From Paramecium tetraurelia (lineage: Eukaryota > Ciliophora > Oligohymenophorea > Peniculida > Parameciidae): a stretch of 64,000 bases of DNA. The position numbers and the translations under genes are program-made. The stretch is from NCBI RefSeq assembly GCF_000165425.1, contig NW_001798961.1, forward strand, positions 240,223-304,222. The letters run 5' to 3'. Shown here piece after piece: positions 32,954 to 47,227 of the stretch (the stretch's first letter is position 1; the number at the start of each line of letters is the position of its first letter). The notes beneath the pieces were generated by a model. It saw nothing but the letters and a program-made list of their open reading frames with translations. It was not told where the DNA came from and made no database searches.

Positions 32954-35900
32954 ATGAAAAAAAATCCACCAAAAACTGTAGAATATAATGAACATAAATA
33001 AATAGTCAGGGACTAATTGATTTAGAGAATAGAGGACAATAATAAATCATCAAAATCTCCATAGGAAATCATCATCAAAATATTGAAGGAGTGGGACTTA
33101 GAAAAACTTAAAAAAATAATTAAGAAACTTGGAGTATGGCCTTGTACAATAGATTGTAAACTTTATTTATGATGTTAGAGCAATTTATTGAAGATCTTCT
33201 CTAATAACCTGAAATATCATTTGAAATTATAGTTTATATGATGCTGATATCTAATGGGTATTTCTGTCCACTCTCTCCTTTAACCACTTCTAATTAGATT
33301 ACTGCTTTTCAATGTGGTTTGCTACAAACCTATTTTTGTTGTGTAACTCCAGAAAGCTATCATATCTACTTCGAAATTGGACTGGAGAAGAAGCCTATAA
33401 TTTAAAAAAACGAAGTAACTGTTACTGTATATATTTTAGTTTTTGGGTTTTCGAACAATTCATAGAATACATTTTATAGCGTTAAGATTTGATAGAAGAA
33501 TTGAGAATGTACTAACAAGACTCTCCAATTATCATTCAAATTAGAAGTTTAACCCTTACAGGTAGAATTTTGGATAATTAAATTTCGATTCTAGTAATTC
33601 ATAATTAAAATATAGCGACTTCAATTTAAGGAAAATAAAAATACTTTTGTTTGGAAAAATCATTGTTTTATTGGAATGAGGTGGAAGAGTGGGGAGAATG
33701 TCAATTCAAGATTGGATTAAAAGATCAGTAATGTATGAGATGGATACCCACAGGAGTTTAGACTAAATAATTAGATGAATAGTAATTAAAATAATACTAT
33801 TACGATTAAAACCTGGATTAATGGGTGCGAAAAGAAGACATCGAGTTTTTTTAGAAGTTTAAATAGAACAGAGATTTATCAAAACAAAATAAACACATTT
33901 TACATTAATATGCAGACTTTGAATCAGGAGCGTTGATAATTGATATTATGTAAAAACTGCCTGATTTCAAAATTCTGATCACTTAATAGGAAAGGAAGGT
34001 TATAGCATCAAAATAAAATTCTTTGATTATTGGTAGAAGTGGAACAGGGAAAACAACTTGTACTGTCCTTAGATTATTTGCAGTTTAGACTCTTTTCAAA
34101 ATTAGATAAAAATTATTTAATTAAGAAAATGAAAAGCTACTGTTCAATTATTAAGATGTTCCAAATAAAGTAGGATTACATTGTGTATTTACAACGTAGA
34201 ACCATGTATTAATAGGTGAAGTCAGAAAGTATTATAGAAAATTGTTGTAACACATACAAGATTCTATAAGGAGGAATTAAGAGAAATAACAAAATCAAAA
34301 ATAAAATATTCCATTAAGTTTAGATTAAAGTTTGTAAGATTTGTTATTGACTTAGTATATCTCAATCATTTTAGATCTGTGAGGAAATTAATGAAAGTTC
34401 TATAAGTATGATACTCTAAGAAGAAACATTCTTATGCGATGAAAATGACATTGAGGATGGAGATATGGATGAGGATGATTAATTAGAGGATGTTGATTAA
34501 CTTGGTTCATTGTAGTAGATGTCTGATGATAAATTTCCTGCTTTTTTGAGTCTTAAGAAATTGATTTTGTTAATTGATTCATCATTGAATAAACCATTTT
34601 TTGAATTAGACAGATTCAAAAAGAATGGGGTAAAATTATAAAAAGCAGGATGGAACACTGGAAAAACAATCAAAATAACTTAAAAACTAAAAACAAATAA
34701 GAATATTAATGTTATTGAAATAGATGAAAATGCTAAATTTGAAGAATAAGAGTTTACAATGTTAAATTAACAAGAAGTCAAAGAAGAAATAGATGAAACC
34801 AAACTACTTCTAAAAAAACAAGAAGAAAAAGCCTAATAAAGTTAAAAATAACATTAAAATCAATAAGAATCAAATATTCAAGTTACAGAAGTTGATTATG
34901 AGTATTTCTTAAAGAGATTTTGGCCAACAATTAAGAAACCAAATTAGAAATATGGATGTGATGAAAGATCATTCCCAACATTAATATGGACTTAAGTTTA
35001 TTCTTACATCAAAGGATCTTAATTCTCTTATTCTTACCCAATGAAATATTTACCTAAAGCTATCTATGCCGAATTTAATCCGTCAAATCTATCCTAAGAT
35101 ATCATAAATCTCATCTATGACTACTTTTTGGAATATGAAAAATGGAAACTCTCTTGTGGAGTATTTGATCTAATGGACTTAGTCAATTACACCATATGTG
35201 AATTAGACAAGGGAGAATTTAAAACAGTCCCCATCCATTACTTATTCGTAGACGAAGTTTAAGATTTACCACATGCAGTAATAACTCTATTTACTAGACT
35301 AATTGAATAAGGTTATTATTTCTGTGGAGATACTGCATAGAATATAGTCAAAGGAGTTGGTTTTAGATTCTAAGATCTTAAAAATATGTTTAAACACATA
35401 GACAACCCTTTACTTACAGACTTAGAATAATTTTAATTGACCATTAATTTTAGATCCCATAATAGCATTCTGTAATTGGCAAACAGCATTGTGAATCTTA
35501 TTGAATTATTTTTCCCTAAAGCAATTGATAGACTGAATAAAGAGATCTCAGATTTAAAGGGACCTATGCCTATGATTATTTAAAGTAACAATATTGATGA
35601 CCTATTCAATTTCTTGACTGGAGATGTTAATCCTAACTTAGAAAAACAAGCTGTTCCAATTGAATTTGGTTGTAATTAAGTTGTCCTGGTCAAAGATTCA
35701 GATGCTAGAGATAATATCCCCTCTGTTTTAGCTCATGCATTAATCTTAACAATCTATGAATCAAAGGGTCTAGAATTTGAAGATGTTATCTTATATAATT
35801 TCTTTACTGACAATACAATTTTGTAGTCTTAATGGGATCTATTTAATTAATTATTTATTGATGAAGTTGAGGTTGATAGAGATGAATATAATTATAAATT

Positions 35901-38900
35901 GACAAGTAAGTATTCATTTGTAATTTAGGACATGATTAATAAAACACTAGTTCTGAAGAACTATAAGATAATAATGCATCCTTCAGCACATAAAATGAAT
36001 AAGGAAATATTTTAGTCAAAAAATTAAGATTGAAGCCCAGCATCAAATCATTAGATCTGAATAATTATAATGCCTTATGCAATGAGTTGAAATATTTATA
36101 TGTGGCTGCAACTAGAGCCAAAAATAGATTAATTATATTTGATGATTAACCAGAAAAGAGAAATTAAATTTAGAATCTATGGCAATCTTTGAATTTAATC
36201 TAAATATTAGATGAATCCTATTTCTAAAATGCCAAAGAAATGAATAAAATTGTGACTCAAAATACAAAAGAAGAATGGTATGCAACTGGAATGAAAATGT
36301 TTGCCAATAAATATTATGATCAAGCAATCAAATGCTTTGAAATGTCTGGTCACTAATAACTGTTTACTAAATCTTAGGCATATGCTTTTGCATTTAGAGC
36401 AGAAAAATAATTATTGTAAAGTGAGAACTTTTTTGAACTTAGTGAAGACACTCATTTACCTTAAAATTTAAGGAGGAAATATAAGGAAAAATATGAAAAA
36501 TCTAAGCATGAAATGTTTAATAACTTCAATAAAGCTGGTGAAAAATTCATAGAATGCAAAAATAAAAAGAATGCAGCAGCCTGTTTCTTTTCAGGTTAAT
36601 AATATCAACTTTCATTAATATACTATCTTTAAACTAAATGTTGGGAGGAAGCAGCAGAGGTAGCACTTAAATTAAAACTCTATCCTGTAGCTGGGCTATT
36701 ATGGTTAAGGGCTTACAAAATTGATCAAAGCATAGAGGCATTTAATTAGTTCAAAAATAATCTAATTACCTTGCATTTACTTAGTGAATTCAAATATGAA
36801 TTAGGGGATGATCTGAAGAATCTTTGGGAAATTCTATTACCCTAAGTGCTACAAGAGTGTTGGTTACAATATAGCAAGACTAAAGATGCAATTTATATTG
36901 AAAGAAATAATTATGCTGGCAAAAAATTAGATTTTTCAATTCTAACAGAGCATACTGATTTTCAAACTGATTTCGCTTCAGAATTACTTATTATTGAAGC
37001 ATCAGCTTAAAATGTGTATACTTAAGAGGAAATGTACAAGACGCTTTACAATTACATCTACAACTTTCTAGATGAAATACTTGTAGTTCTTTCAAAAGTG
37101 TTTATTAACTATCCATTGCAAGTAATGAAAGTATGTATGTTGTCTAAATCAGATGAATTTTTATAAAATCAAACTGCATTCATTCAAAATGTTTTAGAAT
37201 ATTTTGATATTCAGGATTTGCAACTCTTTATGCTTGAAAGAACAAATTGTAAGGATAGAGATAATTATTTTATATCCTGTCTTTATTATATCTCGCCCTT
37301 ATATTAACCATGCTTCTCATTAAATTTCATTTTCTAAAATTACGGGAGATTCGGTAAAGCGGATTTAAAAAAAATAGAGAACACTTATAATTAAACTCTT
37401 TAGAAATCGGAATAGAAGTTAATTACCTTTAAATTTTCTACTTCTAGTAAATTACTCATGAGCTATTCTTTATGCTAATTAGGATTATATGAAGTCGTTA
37501 TTCACTTGTTTTAGAAACATATTATTTCATTATAATAGGGTGAATAAAAATAAATGACCCAAACCAAAATAAAAGTTTATACGTCAAACTTGAGGTCTAC
37601 ATCACAACTTTTTTAGTAACATAAATCATTGTTATTAACCTACACAAATGATGATAGACTTTAGAGCCATGAGACATTCATTAAAGGAAGACAATTTATT
37701 TAAGGCTATGCCTGGGATTTTATTATTCTAACGATTAGGATCTTAAGAAGCTTAGAAAGTTGTAAAATGACTACATGGTTCAATATATTGATCAATTAGA
37801 ATAAGCTAAAAGCATGAAATCAAATTTAGATGGTTATCTTAAATTTTTATTAAGTCACAATAATTTTTAAATACATAAATGTATAATTTTATCATTTGTA
37901 TCTGATTAAGATGAAAAAGTTTTGTAATCACTATATGACTTGCATTATTGCGACTCTTAAGTGTTCTTAATTGAACTTTAAAAAGTAGTCGATCTATTCA
38001 AATACAATAGATACACACATTTATATAATGACACATTTCAGAGTATTTGTGCTATTTACTAATTATCTGTACCAACATCAGAGGAATTCTAATTCTTAGG
38101 ATAATCATACATCATTGTTCATAAATCCTCATTGATTTTTTCAACTTTAGCCAATAATTATAAATAATAATAATTTTAGGCATTTTAATTTGATGTCAAA
38201 GGCGAATTGTTTTTATTTTCATCCTATTTTGTTGTAAAAACAATACAACGAATTTTTAAAGATTTCCTAAAGACTTATGTACATAAGTATTGTATGAAGA
38301 AAACAGTATCTAACAATAATGTCCCATTTCTAATTTAAATTTATTCCTTCTGTGCTATTAAAAATTATAATGCAGAACATAAAATATCTAATAAATACTT
38401 AGAATAAACTTAGCCAGATTAAAACTTATTAAACTGTTTAGAATATCAATTGTCAGATTAAATATTCAATATCTGGTATCAAATACCTAAAATTGAAAAT
38501 CCTTTGAATAGAAAAATGTATGAAAGGCTAACAAATAAGTCATTCGCTAAGGTCTTAACTGATCAAACAAAGGAAGAATTACACATTCATATATTGACTG
38601 GTATCCATGCCTTAAATATTGCTTATTATTATGATATTTCATTAGAGTTTATTTAGAATCTTATTTATGTCCGTAGACAGTTAGAATAGAGAGAGAAAAT
38701 TAAAAACAATGTAATCGTCAATTTAAACCCATTTCTAACTTAATTTTAACTTAAAGGTTATTAAAGTTATATTTACTATTTGTTACATAGTTAAATTTGC
38801 ATGTCCATGAAAAATATAGCTTTATACATAGAATACCATACTTTGTTGTCCTCCATAAGTTTTTCAGAATAAATTTATAGAGATCTTACTTTCTGTACTT

Positions 38901-40067
38901 TAATTTACATAATATGCAAAAGATCTCATTAGGAATTTATCCGAAAACTTTAAGAATTGGAGAATGATGCAAACTAGGCGAAAGAATTTGAAGGATCTCT
39001 ATAAATGGAATAGTAAATAATTGATGAAATCATAGAGTTAAGAACCTTTCGAGATTTTAAGTAATAAACAATGAAGTTAATATTACCAAAGAAGTCTATC
39101 ACCTTCTTATAAACCCTAAAGTTCTAAAAAGTTTAGATAGATGAAGAATTTGATGATTCCCCTGTTCAAAAGTTCTTATAGATATTAATTGAATTATCTA
39201 AAAGTGGAGATGAGCAACCATTATTTTTGTTGGCTGCAATTTTAATCAATGTGGAGAAAGTCAACATAGAGGTTTAGATGGCATTGGAAGCTGAATTAAT
39301 AGAATAAATTCCTTAAAAACGCAGAAGAATAATTGAAGATTTATTGGCAGTAGCTAATGAAGAGTTTGAAAATAGACAAGATTTAATGTTAAAGCTGATT
39401 AAGAAAGGATAAAGTGTATTCTCAAAGTTAACTGAGATAGTACTCCCATATAACAATATTTCAATGAAAACTTTTAAAAATTTTTAAGATGATGCACTTA
39501 AAGATAAATCATCAACAGAATAAATCAATAAAAACATTAATTTTCAATTAGAATAGTAAGAGAAGAAAAAGTTTAAAAGCTTGTATGTTGGGATGAGGTT
39601 CACTACTTATTAACCTCTATTAAACGAGAAGATAGGATTTAATGATTCGTTACTCAAAATAGGAGGATCTTCAGAAATTTATGATTAAGTCAATATATTA
39701 AGAAGGTATTTAATTATGTAATTGTAGTAAATTAATTGAAATTTTGTACACAAAGTAATTATAAAAACCTGTGCATTTTAATTCAATTAGGGAAGAGTTG
39801 AAAAGACTTGCTTAACTAGAAAGGGAGTTAGATGATGAATTCGTTGAAAACTCCTAATCTAGATATGGAAGAATTCAAAAAAGATAATTTTAAGAGGAAC
39901 TTGAAGAATTCGATGAACAAATAGAGAAATGGATTCAAGAAAACAGTTAGTTGTCTAATAAATTCCAAAATATTGAAACTCAAATAAACAAAAATGTTCA
40001 GAAATAAACCATTGCAATGTGTTTAATTTAAAAGAAAACCAATTAGATAAACAATAAAAGATGGTGA
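32954..40067 (+). CDS. Giant UvrD/REP-type (SF1) helicase protein, TRANK1-like
   Basis: About 2,309 aa. My model removes seven introns (22-38 bases; the one near 37770 is the least certain) and the exon sum is divisible by three. SF1A motifs in order: Walker A IIGRSGTGKTTCTVL (about 34030), motif II in YLFVDEVQDLPHAV (about 35250), motif III YYFCGDTAQNI, then QLTINFRSHNSILQLA, ILTIYESKGLEFEDVILYNF and VAATRAKNRLIIF. About 350 residues precede the helicase core and more than 1,200 follow; those downstream are alpha-helical and TPR-like in places (WYATGMKMFANKYYDQAI). An insert of acidic and Gln-rich residues splits motifs I and II. TRANK1-like proteins have this layout, but their function is poorly known. 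Confidence 0.85.
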
Positions 40068-40148
40068 ATTAAATTATAATAGATTATTAATAATATTATT
40101 ATATTTATAATCTAAAGATTAAAGTTAACCAATATCTATTATAGTATA

Positions 40149-43100
40149 TCATTGATGATGTTTATTTTTCTTAACTGTTGGACATTTTTCTGGCTATCCA
40201 ATTTTAACCATTCTAATATTGGATAATTAGATAAGATATGATCCATCTAATTAAGGGTCAAATGAATAAAGATTGAACTCCGCGGTAGTAGGAATGTAAT
40301 GTTATTTAGTAAATTCTAATCTCATTTCATTCTAAATTTAACTATAGGATTTAGATAATTATATACCTTTTTAGGACTTAATGTTTAATAACAAAGAGAC
40401 CTTGTTTGTCACTCTTTGTTTCAATTTAAACATCAACATAAGATAATCCATTCCATTATTTCAGTTTGATATTAACTCCTTCTAATCCTAACCATTCCAA
40501 TTTTTAACTGCAGTCAAATTCAGCAAATACTGCACCATAAATTGCAGAAAGTTAGTAATATTTAGTAAGTTATTCTTTGAATTTTTCTGTCACTTGAGCT
40601 TAATTGGTAATCTTAATAACATCATTATTGGGATTAATTTTGAATCGATTATTTGTTAATTAAAATTTGACAGTTTCATGTGAAATAATTAAGCAGTCAA
40701 TATTAGAATTAGCATTCATGAGCATCTTCCATTTGAACTAATATGATCCAGTAGAATCTGTAAATGTTTTTAGATCAATAGGTACTTTATTTTCACCAAA
40801 AGCATCGCATTATAAACTAATTGGAACATTAGATGGAAATATTCCTCCTTCAGTTGTAATTCTACCATTAATTTCGAATGGGACAAAATCATCATAATAC
40901 TATTTTGGGAACGTCATTTCAGATTTCTCATCATTTGTTTAAAAGGCTTATGTAACTTTGTGATTTTATCCAATAGCATCATTATAAGATTCAGTCAATT
41001 GATATTTGGTTCCAAATTGCAATTAATCATCTAATACTGACCATTTCCCATCTGCCCCAGTTTTAACTTCAAAATCTTTGCTAGCAGGATCTGAAGTTAG
41101 TTTCACATTCACTCCTGATTGGCCATTGCCCTTTGGTCCAATAATTTCACCTCCAACAGTTAATTTAGTATTAGTGGGTGCTAATTCATATTTAATCTTC
41201 ACTGGAGGTAGAGATATTGCTGGACCAGAACATTAAAATTGAATCTTATCTGATTTTACATCTTTGTACTTATCAGCTTTAACATCCAATACAAAGGACT
41301 CGTCTACATTCTTATAACAAGGAATTTATAAACTGAATTTTCCAGCAGAATCAGTTTTTCCTGTTATCTAAGTTTTTTCATTTCCTTTGACTGTTGGCTA
41401 TAAGGATTCAACTGTTAAAGTAGATGCAGGAGGGGTCTTCCCTGATGGATCTGTAATTGTTGAAGTTAAAGTGGCTTAAAGAATGATTCTATCCATGGTT
41501 GCATCATGTGATATAGTATACACTTTATCCGCCTTAATCTAGATATTAGAAGATTTATATGGATTAAAGTCAGAATTAGTTATTTATATAACAGCTGTGT
41601 ATATCTAATCTTAGACTGCTCCAAAACTTAAAGAATATTTGCCATTTAAATCTGATTTTGTTTATAGATTAGATGCCAAAGGATCAGCAGGATTGAGTAC
41701 AATTTCTATTTGAGCGTTCTATACATTTTTTGTTACCCCACTGCTATCTGTCAAAACACCAGAAACAGTTATTTAAACAGATTTTGTAGACACTACTATT
41801 GGCTTTAACTTAAGTTCCTTATCTCCACAAGTAAATACCTACGGTGATAGAGCTGTTTTAGGATACACATCAGATTCCATATCCATCTTTAAAGTGGTTG
41901 AAACTGAATTATAGCATTAAAATGGTAATTAGAAATCTCCCTTTGGAGCAGCTGCTTATTTATTGTACAATTAAGCATTTGACATTTAGGGATCTGAACT
42001 TAAAATTTCAATCTTAGAATTAGGAATTGGCTTTTAATTCATATCTACTAATTGTCCACTAATGGTAATATCAACAACAGTTCTAATTAGAGTAATATCC
42101 TTTGAAATACTTTACTTATCTTCTTTGCCTAATAATTATAATTTTTCATTAACAACATTAAATGCTGGTTATGCATCAATATTGATTGTAGCTTCATAAT
42201 TTACATTTCTTACAACCTCAAAAATAATTGAATATGTTCCATCATTAATACTTTTACTAATAATAGGTTAATAGGATATTGGATCTGATGGTTTTAAGGT
42301 TAATGTAATTTTTAGACCAGGTAATTTGTCTTCCACTTTTGAGTTATCCACTAATTTACCTGATACTGTAAATGTAGTAGTAATAAATTTAGCTTTTATT
42401 GAAACACCTTAAACTTAAAACTTTGGAGCTACTAATTCTACTTTTTATGTAGTTTCTTATAGAGAATCTTTAGTTTTAAGAATACATTCTATTTTATCAT
42501 CATGTTTTGCCAATATTTGTAAAGGTATATCAAAATTTCCATTGTTATCAGTTGGGAAATCTTGATTGATATCAACACCCTTAGCATCTTTAAATTTTGG
42601 ACAAGTCAAATTGATTTTGACTGGTGAACTCAAAGTCCCCTTTTCTAAGTCAATCTTTCCTTATATTTTGGCATTCACAATAGCTTAATAATTTATATCA
42701 GAAATTGAAACTTTTTAGTTATCACTTTAGATAGTGAATTTTTATTCTACTTTTTATTATTATTTGTTGATGTCTATATAAGCGATTATTGCTTTGTAGT
42801 CTGTATTGGGATAGATCTTTGGATCAGTCACAGTCCATGTTCCATCTGTTAAAGTTTTAGTTTCTAGAATTGTACTTTCAGGATCTGTTGTTATACTCAA
42901 TGCTAAATTTGGAACTCCATTTCCGATTGGATCAATTACTTTACCTGTGAGAATGGCTTTAATTTATATCTTCTCCAGGATTAAAGAAATAGGGCTCAAT
43001 TCAGTTAATGCCTATGAACATTTAAATTTGGAACTCTTTATATTTTACTGTACATATTGAGGTACATCTATTTACAAATCCACAACATAGTCAAAATCTT

Positions 43101-46080
43101 TGTAACACTCAAAATCCAAAAAGAATGATCCTTTATCATCATCCTTAAATGGTAAGTTATAATATTTGGAATCTTTCATAATTGGATCAGACGATGTCAT
43201 TTTAACAGATGCATTTATAATTGGCTTCTTATCAGAGCCACTTAATGTAGAATGCAATTTTGTCAACATTTTTATCCTGTCTATTTCAATATTTTCAGTT
43301 AAAGTCTCTGACTTCTAACATTTCTCTTCAATTCCTTTCTTTTCATAAGGAGCAAATAGGGGATCCCGTTTTGCTTGAATCTCAAATTTTAATGGATATG
43401 CTTAAATGGCTTTGAATTTAAATTCATATGATCCATCTTTTCCAGATTTTGTTTACAATATGGATTGAGAAGAACTCTAAAAATGTCTTTTCTATAAAAC
43501 GTATGACTCAAGTAAATGCTTACCAGGGCTTTAAATATAAACATCTTGAGGAGAAATAATTAAAGAAATGTCTACGCCTTCGACTGTAGTAATTGTTTTT
43601 GTTTTATCACTGACAACTCCTTTTACTACAATATCAACTGTATTATATGTCACAGGAATATTTGTGTTACTGCTCCATGTAGGTGCAGATACTTTAACAT
43701 CTACTTTTATAGGTTACATAGGTGAAGCAGTATTAGTATTACCTGTTCCTGTACTTGATCCACCTGTTCCTGTATTTCCACTTCCAGTTCCTGTACTTGA
43801 TCCACTACTATTACTACTACCTTCACTGCCAGTTCTACCATTTGTAACTACACAGGATAATGGTTTATCTGCTCCTACTAATACTTCTACATCTACTGAA
43901 TATGATCCATCCTCCTTTGTTGTAGTTTCTATAATAATTGGTTTTCCATCCTTTCCCTTTCCATCACAAGTAATTACTAAAGGTAGTGGTATAGTTGCCT
44001 TGCCATCCACAGGTGCTATTTTACCAGCAATTTTAGCCTTAACATATCTTTAAAATCCAATAACTGGAAAGTTGAAGGTTTACTCTTTATCCATCGTAGG
44101 AGTAAAGGTCTATACTACTTCTACTGATTATTTGACATCATTAGTATATTCAATAGTAAATTTATATTATGTTGTAGGTATGACTGTTAATTTTTCAACC
44201 TACCAATTACCGTTTGCATCAGTAACCAAATTACTATTAGGAACATCTAATATTGGATCTGACTTAAATTAAAGTGTCACTCCTTTCAATGGTTTTTAAT
44301 CCACATCTATCACTTATCCTTTGATTAAGAGAGTAGCTGTCTATTTTGATAAAGTCATTGAATATTTCACTAAATCTTAATCTTTACATTCTAAATCTCC
44401 TGTTTTATATGTTACAGGCACAAATTAAGGCACTTGAAATTAAAATGTTGCTTAAAACTTGATATCTTCATAACAACTAAATGGATATTCGAATGAACCA
44501 CTATAAATAAATTTAATTATCTTACTCCGCATTATCTGTTATCTCCTTATTATATATAGTTTTATCAGGCATTGTTGGATTACTCTCTACAATTTTAACA
44601 ATTGCATTTTAAATAGGTTTACCACTTGGATCAACAAGCTTATCCTTTATTTTTATATTTTTTATAGTTCTGTCCAACACTACATCAAAAGTTATTTGCA
44701 GAGGTTGCTTAGAAGAAACATTAATTGATCTTGGAGCAGCTAATTTATTCATAAATCCTTTAGCAGTTACAGTTGCTTTTAATTACAAATCCTTATTTGC
44801 AGGAACATAGATCTCAGCATTAAATTTGCCGTAAGCATCTGTGATAGCTGTCACTGGTTGGATGCTATCCAAAATTGTAAATACAATTGTAGCTCCTTGT
44901 ACAAACTACACTAATTTTGAAGAATCAGTAATGATTCCAGAAATCTAATTATTAATAAACTAAAAATACTTATAAATCCCCTGAGGCCTCTTATAATTTT
45001 ATTAACCCCAAATCATGAGTGAAAGATTCCTTTCTAACATTTAAATCAAACTCTTCATCAAACTCCTAACTCTATCCAATGTATTCATCTTTAGTAATTT
45101 GTTCCTTGACATGAATCTTAGCAGTAGCTTTTAATGGCAAAATGAGGTTGATTTTTCCATCTGTTCCACTGACTGCATTCAGCGATTCGAGTTCTTAATT
45201 TGATCCCAAGTTAATTCCTCCTATTTATAATTTAGCTCCGGATAATGGCTTAGATGCTTAATCTTGAACTAATGCTGTTAAGACAAATTTGAATTAACCA
45301 GGATCCAAATTTATAGTTATTTGTAGTTCATACTTTTTTTCACTAGATTGATTATATCTATAATATTTACGGCCATAATGAATATTCCTACGCATTTCGA
45401 TTCAATTATTAAGCATTCCAATATTCATTTTTTGAGGCAGTATAAAGAATAACAAATGCGGGTTTTTGAGATGGCAATAAAAATCTTACATTTTATTGAC
45501 CTTTGTCATCCGTTGTGGCTTTGAAAATTAGTTCTTTTGCTTTTTTATCTTCTGAGTAGATGGCCGTAAAGATTACAGTCACCCCAGGAAGAGGCTTTGA
45601 GTTTGATTATGTTTTTAACTAAAATTAGAATTCATATTTACTATTATTAATCCTCTTTAAAATACATCTTGAACTTAAACATCCGATTATGTGAATTATA
45701 ATTTGCCATTAAAAACAATTGTACCTTATGAATCTCCAACCCCATCTATTTTACTTGATGTTGAAATGTCGTTAAAAGTAGTTGTTGCAATTGCTGTAAT
45801 TTGGTAAGATTATTGCTTTTGGATTTTCCCAGTAAATGCCACCATACCTATTCCATCAGTCATTTGATCCTTGTCTCCTAAAATCATATTAGAATTCCTG
45901 AATTGATATATAATTGTACTTAACATTGACAATCACTCCAGATAAAGCATAGCCTGAAAAATCATTTACTTTTATTATCACTTAGTAATTTACTTCTTCT
46001 AATTCGATTATTTAATTTTCGATATGCTTTGAGAATGTGACCAGAGTGAATATGTATACTAATAATAAAGATTTTAGCAT
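40149..46080 (-). CDS. Giant secreted protein of repeated beta-sandwich-like modules
   Basis: About 1,900-1,950 aa. A signal peptide (MLKSLLLVYIFTLVTFSKH) opens it, then many related modules follow. Each reads like a CnaB/carboxypeptidase-regulatory-like beta-sandwich: V.ISG.L.D...KPI.NA.I.., a (L/V).T...G.W/F.. turn (for example TDGTWTVTDPKIYP, TDSAGKFSLQIPCY), then a Phe-Cys pair (FQCYNS, FECYKD, FSCYED) and VFTCGDKEL-type endings. A Gly/Ser/Thr linker (about 43730-43850) splits the array. I see no C-terminal membrane segment; the end is basic (PTVKKNKHH). Several introns of 22-34 bases were found, not all mapped. Function unknown; adhesion, surface coat or secretory matrix are possible. 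Confidence 0.8.
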
Positions 46081-46112
46081 ATTTTGAATTTAATAATATA
46101 AATTAATTATAA
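46081..46112. promoter_or_regulatory. 32-base divergent spacer shared by two genes
   Basis: Only 32 bases separate the start codons of the giant secreted protein (minus) and the Rab gene (plus). All promoter and 5' leader information must lie here or inside coding sequence. The spacer is AT-rich (TTTGAATTTAATAATATAAA) with TA-rich, TATA-like elements usable in either direction. Confidence 0.6.
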
Positions 46113-46852
46113 ATGTCCACTTCGGCAAACAAATCCAAAGCATTTGCTAAATTCAAAATTGTATTTATTGGCAACCAAGCCGTTGGTAAGACATCAATCA
46201 TTGCTCGATTCGTTTATGAACAAATCCCTTAATCACATCAAGTATCCTTCAAATTGTGATAATAGCCTACTATTGGAATCGACTTTCTTTCAAAATGCAT
46301 TTAGGTAGAGAATAAAACAGTAAGATTATAATTATGGGATACTGCAGGATAGGAGCGTTTTAGATCGTTGATTCCATCTTATATAAGAGATTCCCATGCG
46401 GCCGTCCTTTGTTATGATGTTTCAAGTATTATTTAAATACATAGTTTAGATGCTCAGTCATTTGCGGATATCAAATCATGGCTTGAGTATGTAAGAGAGG
46501 AAAGGGGATCTGATGTAGTTGGTGTACTCATAGCTAATAAAATAGATATTGAAGAGAGGTTTTAGAAATAATTAATTTAAGAGTTGTCACAACATAAGAA
46601 GGTGAAAAGCTTGCAAAAGAACAAGAATTACTATACTATGAAGTCTCAGCTAAGGAGGGAACCAATGTCTAATAAACTTTTAAGAATCTTGCCTTGAAAC
46701 TTTTAGGTCCTATCCAAGATGTTGATTAACCAACAACTTTAGGTTAATTAGATTCTAATCAAGTTTCCCAATCCACTAATTCATACAACATTTCATTATA
46801 ACCATAAAACCAGCAAAACAATTAAACAGATTAGTAGAAATGTCAATGTTGA
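46113..46852 (+). CDS. Rab-family small GTPase, Rab6-like
   Basis: 230 aa; two introns (24 and 23 bases), divisible by three. All G motifs are intact: P-loop FIGNQAVGKTS, switch I PTIGIDFLSK, switch II [20 protein letters not shown], NKID and SAKEGTNV. The C-terminus ends QKCQC, a double-cysteine geranylgeranylation signal. [10 protein letters not shown] and the IGIDF motif fit Rab6, the Golgi retrograde-traffic Rab. There is a Gln/Asn-rich hypervariable tail. The divergent partner gene encodes a secreted protein; a functional link is not shown. Confidence 0.95.
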
Positions 46853-47227
46853 TAACAAATGAAAAATAACAATAATTTTCATAAATTATCATTATCTAAT
46901 TTAAATATTTTTGTCTATGAAATATTTTATATTCTATGTCGTTGTTTCTTTTGGAGAGTTAATATAGATATGTTATAACACTAATATATTTATATAATAA
47001 TGGCATTACTATTCTTAAACATTATTTTTATATTAAATTATAGATATATATTATCAGAAAATTTCTCTTAATAATACTTATGACATTCTACTATTAATAT
47101 TAATATATATTTAATATATATTCATGATTATTATTTGTAATGCTCACAATAGGATCGATATACAAAATTACCCTTTTGTTTAATTGAAAATAGATATTTC
47201 AGGAAATGGTTATAAATATCTTAATTA
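46853..47227. other. Intergenic, nothing recognised
   Basis: About 375 AT-rich bases between two convergent genes. No coding-like frame. Confidence 0.6.

Noticed and set aside
43568..44272. Plus ORFs rich in Val/Pro/Leu
   Set aside because: Antisense of the Gly/Ser/Thr linker and neighbouring modules of the giant secreted protein.
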